A stretch of DNA of 21,119 nt from Myxococcales bacterium (GCA_023248835.1 JAHFDU010000023.1:1-21119), one strand, 5' to 3'. Positions 12,546 through 20,937 are shown, counted from the stretch's first letter. The notes: a model not told the origin generated them from the sequence alone. Numbers and translations: made by a program.

Positions 12546-14387
12546 ATGCGTGGTTTCGTCGCTCTTTTGGTGCTGTCGCTTTCGATGGGATGCGACCCTA
12601 CACTGGTTCGCACCTACGCGATGGGGCAGGATGGCGGAGTTGCTGCGCCCGGCGTCTTGGCGGTGTCACCCAGCACCAGCAGTTTGACAGTGGCTGGAAG
12701 AGCAGCGACGCAGCAGTTCCGTGCCACCGACGCCACTGGCAAAGACGTGACTGCGGACACTGCTTGGTCTGTGGCGAACCCCTCGCTCGGATCGATCTCG
12801 CCCGCTGGGCTATTCACCACCGCTTACCCTCTCGGCTATGGCGGCAAGGTGAACGTGAACGCGAACTACGGCGGTGCCACCGCTACCGTGCCGCTGCTGG
12901 TCGTCGTCGAGCGTGATGACGTCATCGATCCTTCGACGACGTCGGCTGCAACTTCGGCCTTCGACGGACCGACGGCGATGGCGTCGATGCTCAAAGTCGT
13001 CTATCCATTCGACAACACGATGATGGCGCGCAACATCGACCAGATGACCCTGCAGTGGCAAGAGAGTTCGAGTTTCAAATACTTCCGCATTCGCGCCGCC
13101 AGCCCCGGCCTTCATGCCAATTTCTATTTGGGGTCGGCCGTCTGCATCGGCTCGCAATGCAGCTATGATTTCAAGAGCGGCAATTGGAAAGACATCGTAT
13201 CGTCGGCTGCCAGTTCTTCGCTGCGGGTCACCATCGATGCGACGACGCAAGCCGGCGCTCAGGTTGCCTCTGCCAGCATCACGCTGTTTAGTTCGCCAGG
13301 CGACGTCAAAGGCGGACTCTACTATTTTTCGACCTCTGCGCTCGGCATCAAGCGATTGCCGTTTGGCGCCAAAACCGCAGTGCCGTTTGTGACCGGATCC
13401 TCGACGGGCACGTTCGGCTGTGTCGGCTGCCACGCGGTTTCGCACGACGGAAAAAAAGTCGCGGCTGAATTTCGATCCGGTGACGGCTACGGCGGAATTG
13501 TCGATGGTTCTACCGCAGCTTACATCTTGCCGCCGGATCCGACGCAGAAAAAAGCCTGGAACTTCGTTTCCTATTCGCCCGACGGGTCGAAGATGATCAC
13601 GGTGTGGAGGGGCGTGCTGTCGCTTCGCGATGGATCCTCAGGCGCGCTCTTGCAGACCATCGATTCTTCATTTTGGGGCGGCGTCAAAGCGGCGATGCCG
13701 GAGTGGTCGGCCGATGGAGAGAAGATCGTTTTTGTAGCGTTGTCGCAGTCGAGCAGCTTCACCTATGATTTCGATTTCTCTGACGCTGGCGATATCATGG
13801 CGATGCCATATAACAACGGTACTTTCGGCGCAGCGACAAAATTGGTTGCGGTCAATGCCAAACGGGATTTCAATATTTTCCCGAGTTGGTCGCCCGATTC
13901 GAAGTGGATTTTGTTCTCGACGATGAACTGTTCCGGCGGCCTTTCTTGCCGGTCGTACGATCAGAACGCGACCAGGCTGCGGCTGGTGAGCGTCGACGGC
14001 GGCGATCCGATCGAGCTCGGCTACGCCACCCACGGAATGGGCAAAGCGACCAATTGGCCGAAGTTTGCCCCCTTCATTCAGCCGCTCGACGCCACTGAGC
14101 AGTCGATGGGAAATTTGATGTTTTTCACTTTCTCGTCGAAGTTTGCCTACGGCTGGGTGGTTCCCGACAATGCTCGGCCGCAATTGTGGATGTCGGCTAT
14201 AGACACCAGCAAGCTCAACGGGTCGGGAATGGATCCGAGTTACCCACCGTTTTGGCTGCCGTTTCAGGATCCGAAGCAGAACAACCACGAGGCGATTTGG
14301 ACCACCGACGTTGCCTGCACCACCGACAACAGCTGCCCGACCGACTATCAGTGCGTCGATGGCAAGTGCGTACCGATTCCTGGTTAG
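12546..14387 (+). CDS. Lipoprotein with Big_2-like domain, CVGCH motif and PD40 propeller repeats (copy B)
   Basis: 613 residues, a tandem paralogue of the preceding gene with the same domain order. It has a signal peptide with lipobox-like LSMGC (C16), a Big_2-like domain at 37-122, a beta-rich domain with the CIGSQC pair, C292-V-G-C-H296, PD40 blades (YSPDGSKMITV, EWSADGEKIVFV, SWSPDSKWILFS) and the Cys-rich tail CTTDNSCPTDYQCVDGKCVPIPG. By eye well over half of the residues match copy A, most strongly from the CVGCH onward and in the last 100 residues. ATG 12546 is preceded by GGAGGG at 12537-12542, and the open frame before it (from 12507) gives no signal peptide. It is probably transcribed with copy A. 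Its stop overlaps the convergent SRPBCC gene by 4 nt. Confidence 0.85.
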   Translation: MRGFVALLVLSLSMGCDPTLVRTYAMGQDGGVAAPGVLAVSPSTSSLTVAGRAATQQFRATDATGKDVTADTAWSVANPSLGSISPAGLFTTAYPLGYGGKVNVNANYGGATATVPLLVVVERDDVIDPSTTSAATSAFDGPTAMASMLKVVYPFDNTMMARNIDQMTLQWQESSSFKYFRIRAASPGLHANFYLGSAVCIGSQCSYDFKSGNWKDIVSSAASSSLRVTIDATTQAGAQVASASITLFSSPGDVKGGLYYFSTSALGIKRLPFGAKTAVPFVTGSSTGTFGCVGCHAVSHDGKKVAAEFRSGDGYGGIVDGSTAAYILPPDPTQKKAWNFVSYSPDGSKMITVWRGVLSLRDGSSGALLQTIDSSFWGGVKAAMPEWSADGEKIVFVALSQSSSFTYDFDFSDAGDIMAMPYNNGTFGAATKLVAVNAKRDFNIFPSWSPDSKWILFSTMNCSGGLSCRSYDQNATRLRLVSVDGGDPIELGYATHGMGKATNWPKFAPFIQPLDATEQSMGNLMFFTFSSKFAYGWVVPDNARPQLWMSAIDTSKLNGSGMDPSYPPFWLPFQDPKQNNHEAIWTTDVACTTDNSCPTDYQCVDGKCVPIPG

Positions 14388-14953
14388 GAGTAAATTTTTT
14401 CCAGATGCGCGGCAATCTTGTTGGCGAGATCTTCTGCCGCCGGCAGGAGCGCTGGCGCCAGCATCGCATTGACCAGCGGCCCGCTCGGTCCGCCGGCGTC
14501 CATACGCAAAACAAATGTCAATTGTGAGAGAGTGTCGCCGCTTGCTTGTAGACGCTTTGGCCCCGAGCCGTGCATGCGGCGAAACAAGAAACGAAAAATC
14601 GCGTTGAGCAGACGGCGAAAGAAATTGATCTTTGGCGGTGTTAGTTGCGGGCTGACTGCGGTCGACTTGCTGATGGTGAGAGTGCCGCCGCCGTCGACCG
14701 CTTCATTGAGTCCGGTGAGGGTGAAAGCGACCCGCTCGGGCCCGTTCCATTCGGTGACGTGCGCGCGCAATTCGACTCGGCGACTCAAAATGCCGACGTC
14801 GCCTTTGAGTGTCCACACCGAATCGGTTTCATTTTCGATCACGTGTTTTTGGTAGCCAGTCAAAAACGGCGCCCAATTGTTCATGTCTTTGACGAACTCC
14901 CAGATTTTTTCGGGAGCAATATTCATCGACGTCGAGTATTCCACTTGTGGCAT
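14384..14953 (-). CDS. SRPBCC/CoxG-like protein
   Basis: 189 residues. The N terminus (YSTSMNIAPEKIWEFVKDMNNWAPFLTGYQKH) and middle (GILSRRVELRAHVTEWNGPERVAFTLTG) match the START/SRPBCC fold, nearest the CoxG-like group, which binds small hydrophobic ligands or helps assemble flavoproteins. The last part (MLAPALLPAAEDLANKIAAHLEKIY) is the long C-terminal helix lining the cavity. Residues about 100-140 are an unusual insertion containing a cationic amphipathic helix (FFRRLLNAIFRFLFRRM, 111-127). ATG 14953 has a strong GGAGGAG site 5 nt upstream; the frame stays open further upstream but runs through the divergent gene. It overlaps the lipoprotein copy B by 4 nt, tail to tail. Confidence 0.82.
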   Translation of the reverse strand: MPQVEYSTSMNIAPEKIWEFVKDMNNWAPFLTGYQKHVIENETDSVWTLKGDVGILSRRVELRAHVTEWNGPERVAFTLTGLNEAVDGGGTLTISKSTAVSPQLTPPKINFFRRLLNAIFRFLFRRMHGSGPKRLQASGDTLSQLTFVLRMDAGGPSGPLVNAMLAPALLPAAEDLANKIAAHLEKIYS

Positions 14954-14980
14954 GCCACTCCTCCGTGGAAGATGATAGCC

Positions 14981-15505
14981 ATGACTCGTGCCGAACTCAT
15001 AGTCTTCCTGCGCCAACATCGCCTTGCCGTGCAGGCGTCGGTATCGCCGACCGGCGCGCCGCAGGCGGCGGTGGTGGGGTTCGCCGTCAGCGACGATCTC
15101 GAATTCATTTTCGACACTGATGTTAGCTCGCGAAAAATCCCTAACTTGCGAGCCAATGAAAAAATCGCGCTGGTGATTGGCTGGGACGAGGAGTGCACGG
15201 TGCAAGTCGACGGTGTCGCCGACGAACCGAAAGGCGAAGAGCTCAGCCGAATTCAAAAAATCTATTTCGATTGTTTTCCCGATGGTCCTTCTCGCTTGGC
15301 CTGGCCCGGCATCACCTACATTCGGGTGCGCCCCACCTGGATTCGCTATTCCGATTTTCGTGAAGGTACTCGGCAGATTGTAGAATGGCGAGCGGACGAT
15401 CTCCGATCCAAAATCGCACATGGTTTACGTCAAGCCAAACAGGGTCAGCTGCTCGATGGGGAAGCGGTCTTCGGAGACCTGTTGCGTCCAGCGAACTTAC
15501 TTTGA
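14981..15505 (+). CDS. Pyridoxamine 5'-phosphate oxidase-like FMN-binding split-barrel protein
   Basis: 174 residues. The pattern LIVFLRQHRLAVQASVSPTGAPQAAVVGFAV, FIFDTDVSSRKIPNLRANEKIALVIGW and CTVQVDGVADE is typical of the PNPOx-like split-barrel fold, which binds FMN, F420 or heme in different subfamilies; the cofactor cannot be settled here. ATG 14981 is chosen over ATG 14972 because GGAAGA (14968-14973) is correctly spaced only for 14981. It is divergent from the SRPBCC gene with only 27 nt between the start codons, so at least one promoter must lie inside a neighbouring coding region. Its 3' end overlaps the bacterioferritin-like gene by 9 nt. Confidence 0.82.
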   Translation: MTRAELIVFLRQHRLAVQASVSPTGAPQAAVVGFAVSDDLEFIFDTDVSSRKIPNLRANEKIALVIGWDEECTVQVDGVADEPKGEELSRIQKIYFDCFPDGPSRLAWPGITYIRVRPTWIRYSDFREGTRQIVEWRADDLRSKIAHGLRQAKQGQLLDGEAVFGDLLRPANLL

Positions 15506-15967
15506 GTGTTTGCCTGGAGGTAGCGTGACTCCAACGCCGATGTCGCGCAGCATCTTGCGCAGCTCGAGGCTGTGCATCTCTTCTTGGCCGATCATGGTGC
15601 GCGCGAACTCCTCGATATAGATGCTGGAATCCTCGACTACATCAAGAAGTTGCTTGTAGAGGTCAAGCGCGCTCTCTTCGTGGGCGAGACTCTCGCGCAA
15701 AATCGCTTCGACGCCATGTTCGCCGCTCTCCTGAATCGCTGCGATTTTTTGCGACGGATGGCCGTCGAGACCGGTGAGGATTTCGCCGGCCTGTTGCGCG
15801 TGCAAGAGCGACTCGGAGGCTTGCGATTTCATGAACTGAACAATCGGAATCCGATTCGGCCCGCTGACCATGAGTGAGTAGTGGGTGTAACGCACCACGC
15901 CGGCCAGTTCGAATTCCATGATGCGGTTGAGCAGGCGGTGGGTCGAGGTGACGTCGAGCTTTTTCAT
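15497..15967 (-). CDS. Bacterioferritin-like (ferritin superfamily) protein
   Basis: 156 residues, the usual size for bacterioferritin, with four long helices. Candidate di-iron ligands are E20, E52/H56, E97 or E98, and E129/H132 (EEMH). Compared with Bfr, the Glu expected three residues before the helix-B His is Ser53, with Glu52 next to it. The Met that binds heme in Bfr is not present (Leu54). It is therefore probably a heme-free ferritin or a small di-iron oxidase rather than true Bfr. The ATG at 15967 lies 9 nt after the stop of the KstD-like flavoprotein, so it is the last gene of that operon. Its role there could be iron or peroxide handling (inference). Confidence 0.8.
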   Translation of the reverse strand: MKKLDVTSTHRLLNRIMEFELAGVVRYTHYSLMVSGPNRIPIVQFMKSQASESLLHAQQAGEILTGLDGHPSQKIAAIQESGEHGVEAILRESLAHEESALDLYKQLLDVVEDSSIYIEEFARTMIGQEEMHSLELRKMLRDIGVGVTLPPGKHSK

Positions 15968-15976
15968 AGGCTCACT

Positions 15977-17617
15977 CTACTGCGCGGCGTGCATTCCGGC
16001 AATGTAGCCAAAGGTCATCGCTGCGCCGATGGTACTACCGGCGCCGGGGTAACCGGGACCAGTGACGCCGGCCATCACATTGCCAGCGGCGTAGAGCCCC
16101 GGGATCGGCGCGCCGCTGACATGCAAGACGCGCGCGTGCTCGTCGGTGCGCGGCCCACCTTTGGTACCAATTGCGCCGGGATGAATTTGCAGCCCGTAAA
16201 AGGGCGCTTTGGCAATGGTGCCAAGATTGGCATTGGGTTTGTGTTCCGGATCGCCGTACAGATGATCGTACTGACTTTCGCCGCGGCGAAAATCTTCGTC
16301 GATGCCGCGCTCGGCGAACTGGTTGAAGCGCGCCACGGTGGCCGCAAGTCCTGCTGCGTCGACGCCGATTTGCGTGGCCAGCGCATCGAGTGAGTCGGCG
16401 CGTGGTATCCAGTCAGGAATTTTCATGCCCGGAAGTGATGTCAAGAGCGCGTACTTGGCGACATAGTTCGAATCGAGAATGAGAAACGCTGGCAAATTGG
16501 GCCGTTCGTAAGCGACTTCATCGAAATGGAAAAACGGCTTCATCATGTCGTTGTAGTTGTGCGCCTCATTGACGAAGCGCCGACCTTTGCGATTGACCAG
16601 GATCGAATGGGGCATCGAGCGCGTGGCGAAGTCGCCGCGATACAGTGGCCGTCCGTCATATTCTTCACCTGGAATCACCACCGACGGGCACCACCATGCT
16701 TCGCTCATATTGGCAAGATCGGCACCGACCGCCATCGCCATCTTGAGACCGTCGCCTTGGTTGGTGGGTGGACTGTTGGGATGGGTCACCTGGCCGCCGA
16801 GAAACTGCGCCGTCAATTTCTGATTCCACTCAAAACCGCCGGAAGCCAAAATGACGCCGCGTTTGGCGGAAACCGTGATCTCTATGTCGCCTTGCATTGC
16901 CTTGAGGCCGACGACGCGACCATCGTCGACGATCAGCTCTTGCGCCGCGACGCCAAGCTGAGGTTCGATCTTGCGATCGAGCAGCGCTTTCAAAAGACCA
17001 CCGGCGAGCGCGCCGCCGTAACAAACCAATCCTTCTGAAAAACGTTTACCAAGTAGCGAAAACGGTAGCGAATTGGGTTTTGAAAACACCCCCCACTCGG
17101 TGGCCTCGGTGACCGACATCGCAGTCATGCCGAAGATCGGACTGCGGCGCAGCTTCTTTTTCCACTCACCGAGTTCGTGGGTGTTAAAAAGCCCCGGGTC
17201 GAGCGATCGGCCGCCCGGCTTGCCGCCGGGAAATTCTGGGTGGTAGTCGGGGTAACCCGACAGCGCGGCAAACTTTACTGGCGTCTCGTCTTCAATGAAT
17301 TTGAGCATGGTGAGCGATGTATCGAGAAAGGTTTCGATCAATTTGTCGTCGGAACGTCCATCGGCGAGACGGCGAACGTAGGCGAGCGCTTCTTCGCGTG
17401 AATCGCTGACGCCGACATCTTTCATGTGCGGATTGTTCGGAATCCACAACACGCCGCCCGAAACTGCGGTGGTGCCACCGACGAGCGGTGATTTTTCTAA
17501 CATCACCACTTTGATCCGAGATTGGTGAGCCGCCAGTGCCGCCGCCATGCCCGCTGCACCCGATCCTACGATCACGACATCGGTTGCGATTTCTGGTTTG
17601 GTTTTTTTGAACCACAT
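15977..17617 (-). CDS. KstD-like FAD-dependent dehydrogenase (3-ketosteroid Δ1-dehydrogenase/fumarate reductase flavoprotein family), copy 2
   Basis: 546 residues. The FAD-binding Rossmann motif VVIVGSGAAGMAAALAA (14-30) with E41, followed by LVGGTTAVSGGVLWIPNN (45-62), is the signature of the KstD-type branch. The C terminus contains PFYGLQIHPGAIGTKGG (GTKGG at 484-488), VSGAPIPGLYAAGN and GYPGAGSTIGAAMTFGYIAG, all standard. These enzymes introduce a double bond next to a ketone, classically in steroid ring A; the real substrate is not known. ATG 17617 overlaps the stop of the upstream flavoprotein by one nucleotide (TAATG). The frame is open for about 100 codons upstream, but that part lies inside the neighbour. 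Confidence 0.88.
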   Translation of the reverse strand: MWFKKTKPEIATDVVIVGSGAAGMAAALAAHQSRIKVVMLEKSPLVGGTTAVSGGVLWIPNNPHMKDVGVSDSREEALAYVRRLADGRSDDKLIETFLDTSLTMLKFIEDETPVKFAALSGYPDYHPEFPGGKPGGRSLDPGLFNTHELGEWKKKLRRSPIFGMTAMSVTEATEWGVFSKPNSLPFSLLGKRFSEGLVCYGGALAGGLLKALLDRKIEPQLGVAAQELIVDDGRVVGLKAMQGDIEITVSAKRGVILASGGFEWNQKLTAQFLGGQVTHPNSPPTNQGDGLKMAMAVGADLANMSEAWWCPSVVIPGEEYDGRPLYRGDFATRSMPHSILVNRKGRRFVNEAHNYNDMMKPFFHFDEVAYERPNLPAFLILDSNYVAKYALLTSLPGMKIPDWIPRADSLDALATQIGVDAAGLAATVARFNQFAERGIDEDFRRGESQYDHLYGDPEHKPNANLGTIAKAPFYGLQIHPGAIGTKGGPRTDEHARVLHVSGAPIPGLYAAGNVMAGVTGPGYPGAGSTIGAAMTFGYIAGMHAAQ

Positions 17618-19275
17618 TAAAGTTTTCCGGTGGCGTGGCGACCGGCCTGATAGCCACCGACGAGGCCGCGCAAATTCGAAAGTCCACTTTGGTAACCGGC
17701 GCCGATGTCGAGTGGCGCGGCGGCATTGCCGACAGCGTAGAGTCCCTTGATCGGCTGGCCGCGCACGCTGAAGACCTGGGCGTTCACATTGACCCGCAGC
17801 CCGGCGCAGTTGATGCCGGCCGAAACCGGCCGCAGCCGAATGCCGTAAAACGGCGGCTTGTCGAGTGGCCCGAGATTGGGATTTTTGGGCCGCCGACGAT
17901 CGCCGGTCATCATCGCCGCCCATGGATAAGTGCCACGGCCGAAATCGTGATCGACTCCCGCTTCGGCGAATTGATTAAAGCGAGCGACAGTTTTTTCGAC
18001 CGCGTCGCCATCCAGTGCAAGTTTGTCTGCGAGCTCACGCAAAGTTGGCGCGCGCGCTACCAGTGCTTCCGGAATTTCTTGCCCCGGCATGAAAGTGCTG
18101 AGCGGATATTTTTCGCGAAATTGCGAATCAAAAATCAGCGTCGGCGGAAAATTGGGCTGGGTCTGGCTGATTCCATCCCAAGCGCGCACCCGCGGCAGGT
18201 AGTCGCGGTAGAACGACTCGTCACAAAAACGCTGACCTTGCGGATTGACCCACAGCGCGTGCGGAAAACCGCCGTCCCAAGAGCCGCGCCACAGCGGCTT
18301 GCCTTCGTGTTCTTCGCCGGGAATGTTGTAACCAAAAAAATGGCCGAGGTTGGTGGGCGGCACCGCTGCGATCGCCGCGCCGACTTCGCCGCCGAGTAGA
18401 AAATTGTCGCCCGCCACCGACGGCTGGCACATCGAATTCCACTCCGGCAGCTGCTCGAAATATTTCGGCAAGTCGGGATGCCAGTCGTAGCCGCCGGTGC
18501 CAAGGACGACGCCGCGGCGCGCGCGCACCATCAGATCTTTCCCATTTTCGTGGCATCGCACGCCGACGACTTCGCCATCTTCGACGACAAGTTCGCGCGC
18601 GGCAGTCGAAAGCTTCGCCGGAATTTTTCGATCGATCAGCGCCGCCTTGAGGAAATAGGCCATCATGCCGGGCCCGAATCCACGCAGATCTTGACTCATC
18701 CGTTTTCCGAAGGTGACAAAATCCCAGTTCATCACATTGGTAAAACCGCCCCAGGCGAAAAGCTCGTCGTGGATGATGCCGTTCGGCACGTGCGGCGAAA
18801 GAAAAACTTTTTTCTGCCACTCTCCCAGATCGCTGCCCTTGAACAGTTCAACTTCGAGATAGCGTCCCGTCGCTGCGGTGCCGGGCGCTTTGGGATAATG
18901 ATAGTCGGGAAAGTCTTTGATCAATTTCCAGCGCACGCCGGCGTGCTCGCCGAACCAGCGACAGGCCTCGACGCCGCGATCGAGCAGCGACTCTTGCAAT
19001 TCAGCAACTTGGTAGCCAGCACCGAGAAATTTTAGATAAGCGAGCCCGGCCTCGCGCGAATCGCTGATGCCGGCGGCGGCTTGCAAGTGATTGTTAGGCA
19101 CAAACACTTCGCCGCCGGAGTAGCCGCTGACGCCGCCAAGACGCGAGGCTTTTTCAACAATCAGGGCGCGCTTGCCTGCGTCCTGCACCTGAATCGCGGC
19201 GGCAACTCCGCCGAGGCCGGATCCAATCGAGACCACATCGACTTCGAGATCCCATTTGCCGAACTTGAACGCCAT
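17617..19275 (-). CDS. KstD-like FAD-dependent dehydrogenase, copy 1 (divergent active-site region)
   Basis: 552 residues, paralogous to the next gene of the operon. The FAD motif is VVSIGSGLGGVAAAIQV (14-30), then RLGGVSGYSGGEVFVPNN (45-62). In the C-terminal part the usual G-T-K-G-G segment is replaced by GINCAGLRVN (487-496), and the final motif by GAGYQSGLSNLRGLVGGYQAG, so it probably acts on a different substrate from copy 2 or has a different role. ATG 19275 lies 8 nt after the SDR stop, with AAAGG at the stop codon as ribosome site. The stop forms TAATG with copy 2. The open frame upstream of the ATG lies in the SDR gene and is not used. Confidence 0.87.
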   Translation of the reverse strand: MAFKFGKWDLEVDVVSIGSGLGGVAAAIQVQDAGKRALIVEKASRLGGVSGYSGGEVFVPNNHLQAAAGISDSREAGLAYLKFLGAGYQVAELQESLLDRGVEACRWFGEHAGVRWKLIKDFPDYHYPKAPGTAATGRYLEVELFKGSDLGEWQKKVFLSPHVPNGIIHDELFAWGGFTNVMNWDFVTFGKRMSQDLRGFGPGMMAYFLKAALIDRKIPAKLSTAARELVVEDGEVVGVRCHENGKDLMVRARRGVVLGTGGYDWHPDLPKYFEQLPEWNSMCQPSVAGDNFLLGGEVGAAIAAVPPTNLGHFFGYNIPGEEHEGKPLWRGSWDGGFPHALWVNPQGQRFCDESFYRDYLPRVRAWDGISQTQPNFPPTLIFDSQFREKYPLSTFMPGQEIPEALVARAPTLRELADKLALDGDAVEKTVARFNQFAEAGVDHDFGRGTYPWAAMMTGDRRRPKNPNLGPLDKPPFYGIRLRPVSAGINCAGLRVNVNAQVFSVRGQPIKGLYAVGNAAAPLDIGAGYQSGLSNLRGLVGGYQAGRHATGKL

Positions 19276-19283
19276 GTTGACCT

Positions 19284-20087
19284 TTATGAAAGCAGGTAAC
19301 CACCGTCGACCAGCAGCGTTGCACCAGTAATATAGTCGGCCATCGGAGAGGCCAAAAACAGCACCGCGCGCGCGACGTCGTCGGGCTCGCCCATTCGCTT
19401 GAGCGCAATGCGCGACATAAATTCGCGACTGCGCTCCATCAATTTTTTTGGGTCCGCGAGCAGCGGTTCGATCGACTGCCGAGCGCCTGGAGTCTGCACG
19501 CCACCCGGAGCCACCGCGTTGACTCGAATGCGCGACGCCCGCAACTCCCACGCCAGCGAGCGCGTCATCATGAGGACTGCGCCTTTGGAAGTCTCATAGT
19601 GCGCCAGGTGGCTGTACTCGGGCTTCAGGCCGGCGATGGAGGCAAGATTGACAATGGTGCCGCCACCGGACTTTTGCATATGCGGCACCGCAGCGCGGCA
19701 GCAGCGCATGGTTCCCATCACGTTGACGTCGAGCGTCTTTTGCCAAAGCGCGTCGTCGGATTCGGCAAACGTTCGCATTGGGTAGATGCCAGCATTGTTG
19801 ACCAGAATGTCGAGACGCCCTTTTGACGTACATACATTGTCAATACCGCTTTGCACTGCCGCTGAGCTGGTGATATCGACCAGCACCGACTCTGCCGATC
19901 CGCCGGCTTGGCGAATTGCCGCAACGGTGGCAGCGGCCTCGGTTTGATTGGTGTCGGCGACGGCAACGTGCGCGCCCGCTTCGCCAAGCCGTTCGGCGAT
20001 CGCTCGCCCGATGCCTTGCGCTGCACCGGTCACAAAGGCGACACGCTCTTTTAGATTGAGTAAATCTGCGATGCTCGGTGTCGCCAT
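19284..20087 (-). CDS. Short-chain dehydrogenase/reductase (SDR)
   Basis: 267 residues, classical SDR. The cofactor motif is TGAAQGIG (20-27), the NNAG motif 97-100, and the catalytic residues S150, Y164 and K168 (YETSK). VNAVAPGGVQTPG and the C-terminal ITGATLLVDGGYLLS are standard. D45 after the second strand favours NAD(H). It probably oxidises or reduces a hydroxy/keto group of the substrate handled by the neighbouring hydratase and flavoproteins. ATG 20087 overlaps the hydratase stop by one nucleotide (TAATG) and has AGGGG upstream; an ATG at 20102 would add five residues and lacks a ribosome site. Confidence 0.92.
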   Translation of the reverse strand: MATPSIADLLNLKERVAFVTGAAQGIGRAIAERLGEAGAHVAVADTNQTEAAATVAAIRQAGGSAESVLVDITSSAAVQSGIDNVCTSKGRLDILVNNAGIYPMRTFAESDDALWQKTLDVNVMGTMRCCRAAVPHMQKSGGGTIVNLASIAGLKPEYSHLAHYETSKGAVLMMTRSLAWELRASRIRVNAVAPGGVQTPGARQSIEPLLADPKKLMERSREFMSRIALKRMGEPDDVARAVLFLASPMADYITGATLLVDGGYLLS

Positions 20088-20878
20088 TACTTCCCCTGCC
20101 ATTCTGGCTTGCGCTTTTGCGCAAAGGCGCGCGGCCCCTCTTTGGCGTCTTCACTCGCCAAAATCGGCCAGCCAATTTCCAGTTCGCGCGCCAGCGCCTC
20201 TTTCTCGGGAAGTCCCTCGGTCTCGACAAAAGATCGCTTGATCGCTTGCACCGCCAGTGGCCCGTTGGCGGCGATCTGCTCGGCGATCTTGAGCGCCTCT
20301 GGCAGCGCGTTGCTGTCGGGCACGACGCGACCGACGAGACCAAAACGCAGCGCCTCCTCGGCAGAGACCTGTCGCCCTGTGAGCAGTAGTTCGAGGGCAA
20401 TGGTTTGCGGAATCTGCCGACGCAAGCGCACCGTTGAACCGCCGAGCGGAAAAAGTCCCCAACGCACTTCGGCGACGCCAAACCGCGCGCTCTGTGCAGC
20501 GACGCGAATGTCGGTCGCTTGTAAAAGCTCGGTGCCGCCAGCGATCGCAGTGCCTTCCACTGCCGCGATGAGCGGCTTTTTCAATCGATAATGGCGGAGC
20601 AATGCCTTCCAGTGCAGATCGGGATCTTTTTTAAAACGCGGGCTCCACACTTCATCGGTCCAGCCACTTGCCATCAACTTCAAATCGGCGCCCGAAGAGA
20701 AATGGCCCTGCGAACCGGTTAAAATCGCGACACGAACTTCGGGATCGCTGTCGATCATCTCCCAGGCGTCCGCCATCCGCGCCATCATCTCCGGGCTGAA
20801 TGCATTGCGGGCGTCGGGCCGATTCATGGTCACGGTCACCACGTAACCCTGTTTGTCGACGAGAAGGTGCGGCTCCAT
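20087..20878 (-). CDS. Enoyl-CoA hydratase/isomerase (crotonase family)
   Basis: 263 residues from ATG 20878. Crotonase marks are VVTVTMNRPDARNAFSP, HFSSGADLK (59-67, oxyanion hole), EGTAIAGGTELLQATDIRVAA with E117, and FGVAEVRWGLFPLGGSTVRL with E137. Both hydratase Glu positions are occupied, so a true hydratase activity is possible. The substrate is an acyl-CoA of unknown type. A GTG at 20902 would add eight residues; neither start has a Shine-Dalgarno sequence. A weak TTGAAC/TCTAGT promoter (-10 at 20891-20886) ends 7 nt before ATG 20878, which favours that start. It is the first visible gene of the operon running to 15497. Confidence 0.9.
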   Translation of the reverse strand: MEPHLLVDKQGYVVTVTMNRPDARNAFSPEMMARMADAWEMIDSDPEVRVAILTGSQGHFSSGADLKLMASGWTDEVWSPRFKKDPDLHWKALLRHYRLKKPLIAAVEGTAIAGGTELLQATDIRVAAQSARFGVAEVRWGLFPLGGSTVRLRRQIPQTIALELLLTGRQVSAEEALRFGLVGRVVPDSNALPEALKIAEQIAANGPLAVQAIKRSFVETEGLPEKEALARELEIGWPILASEDAKEGPRAFAQKRKPEWQGK

Positions 20879-20937
20879 GCGCGAAACTAGAACACGTTTC
20901 ACTGCGGATGTTCAAGCGTCTTGTTCGACGGGCGTAC

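Noticed and set aside
14954..15421. Upstream extension of the SRPBCC frame
   Set aside because: It is antisense to the PPOx-like gene; the ribosome site at 14958-14966 marks the real start.
17618..17923. Upstream extension of KstD-like copy 2
   Set aside because: It lies wholly inside copy 1 in another frame and has no flavoprotein features.
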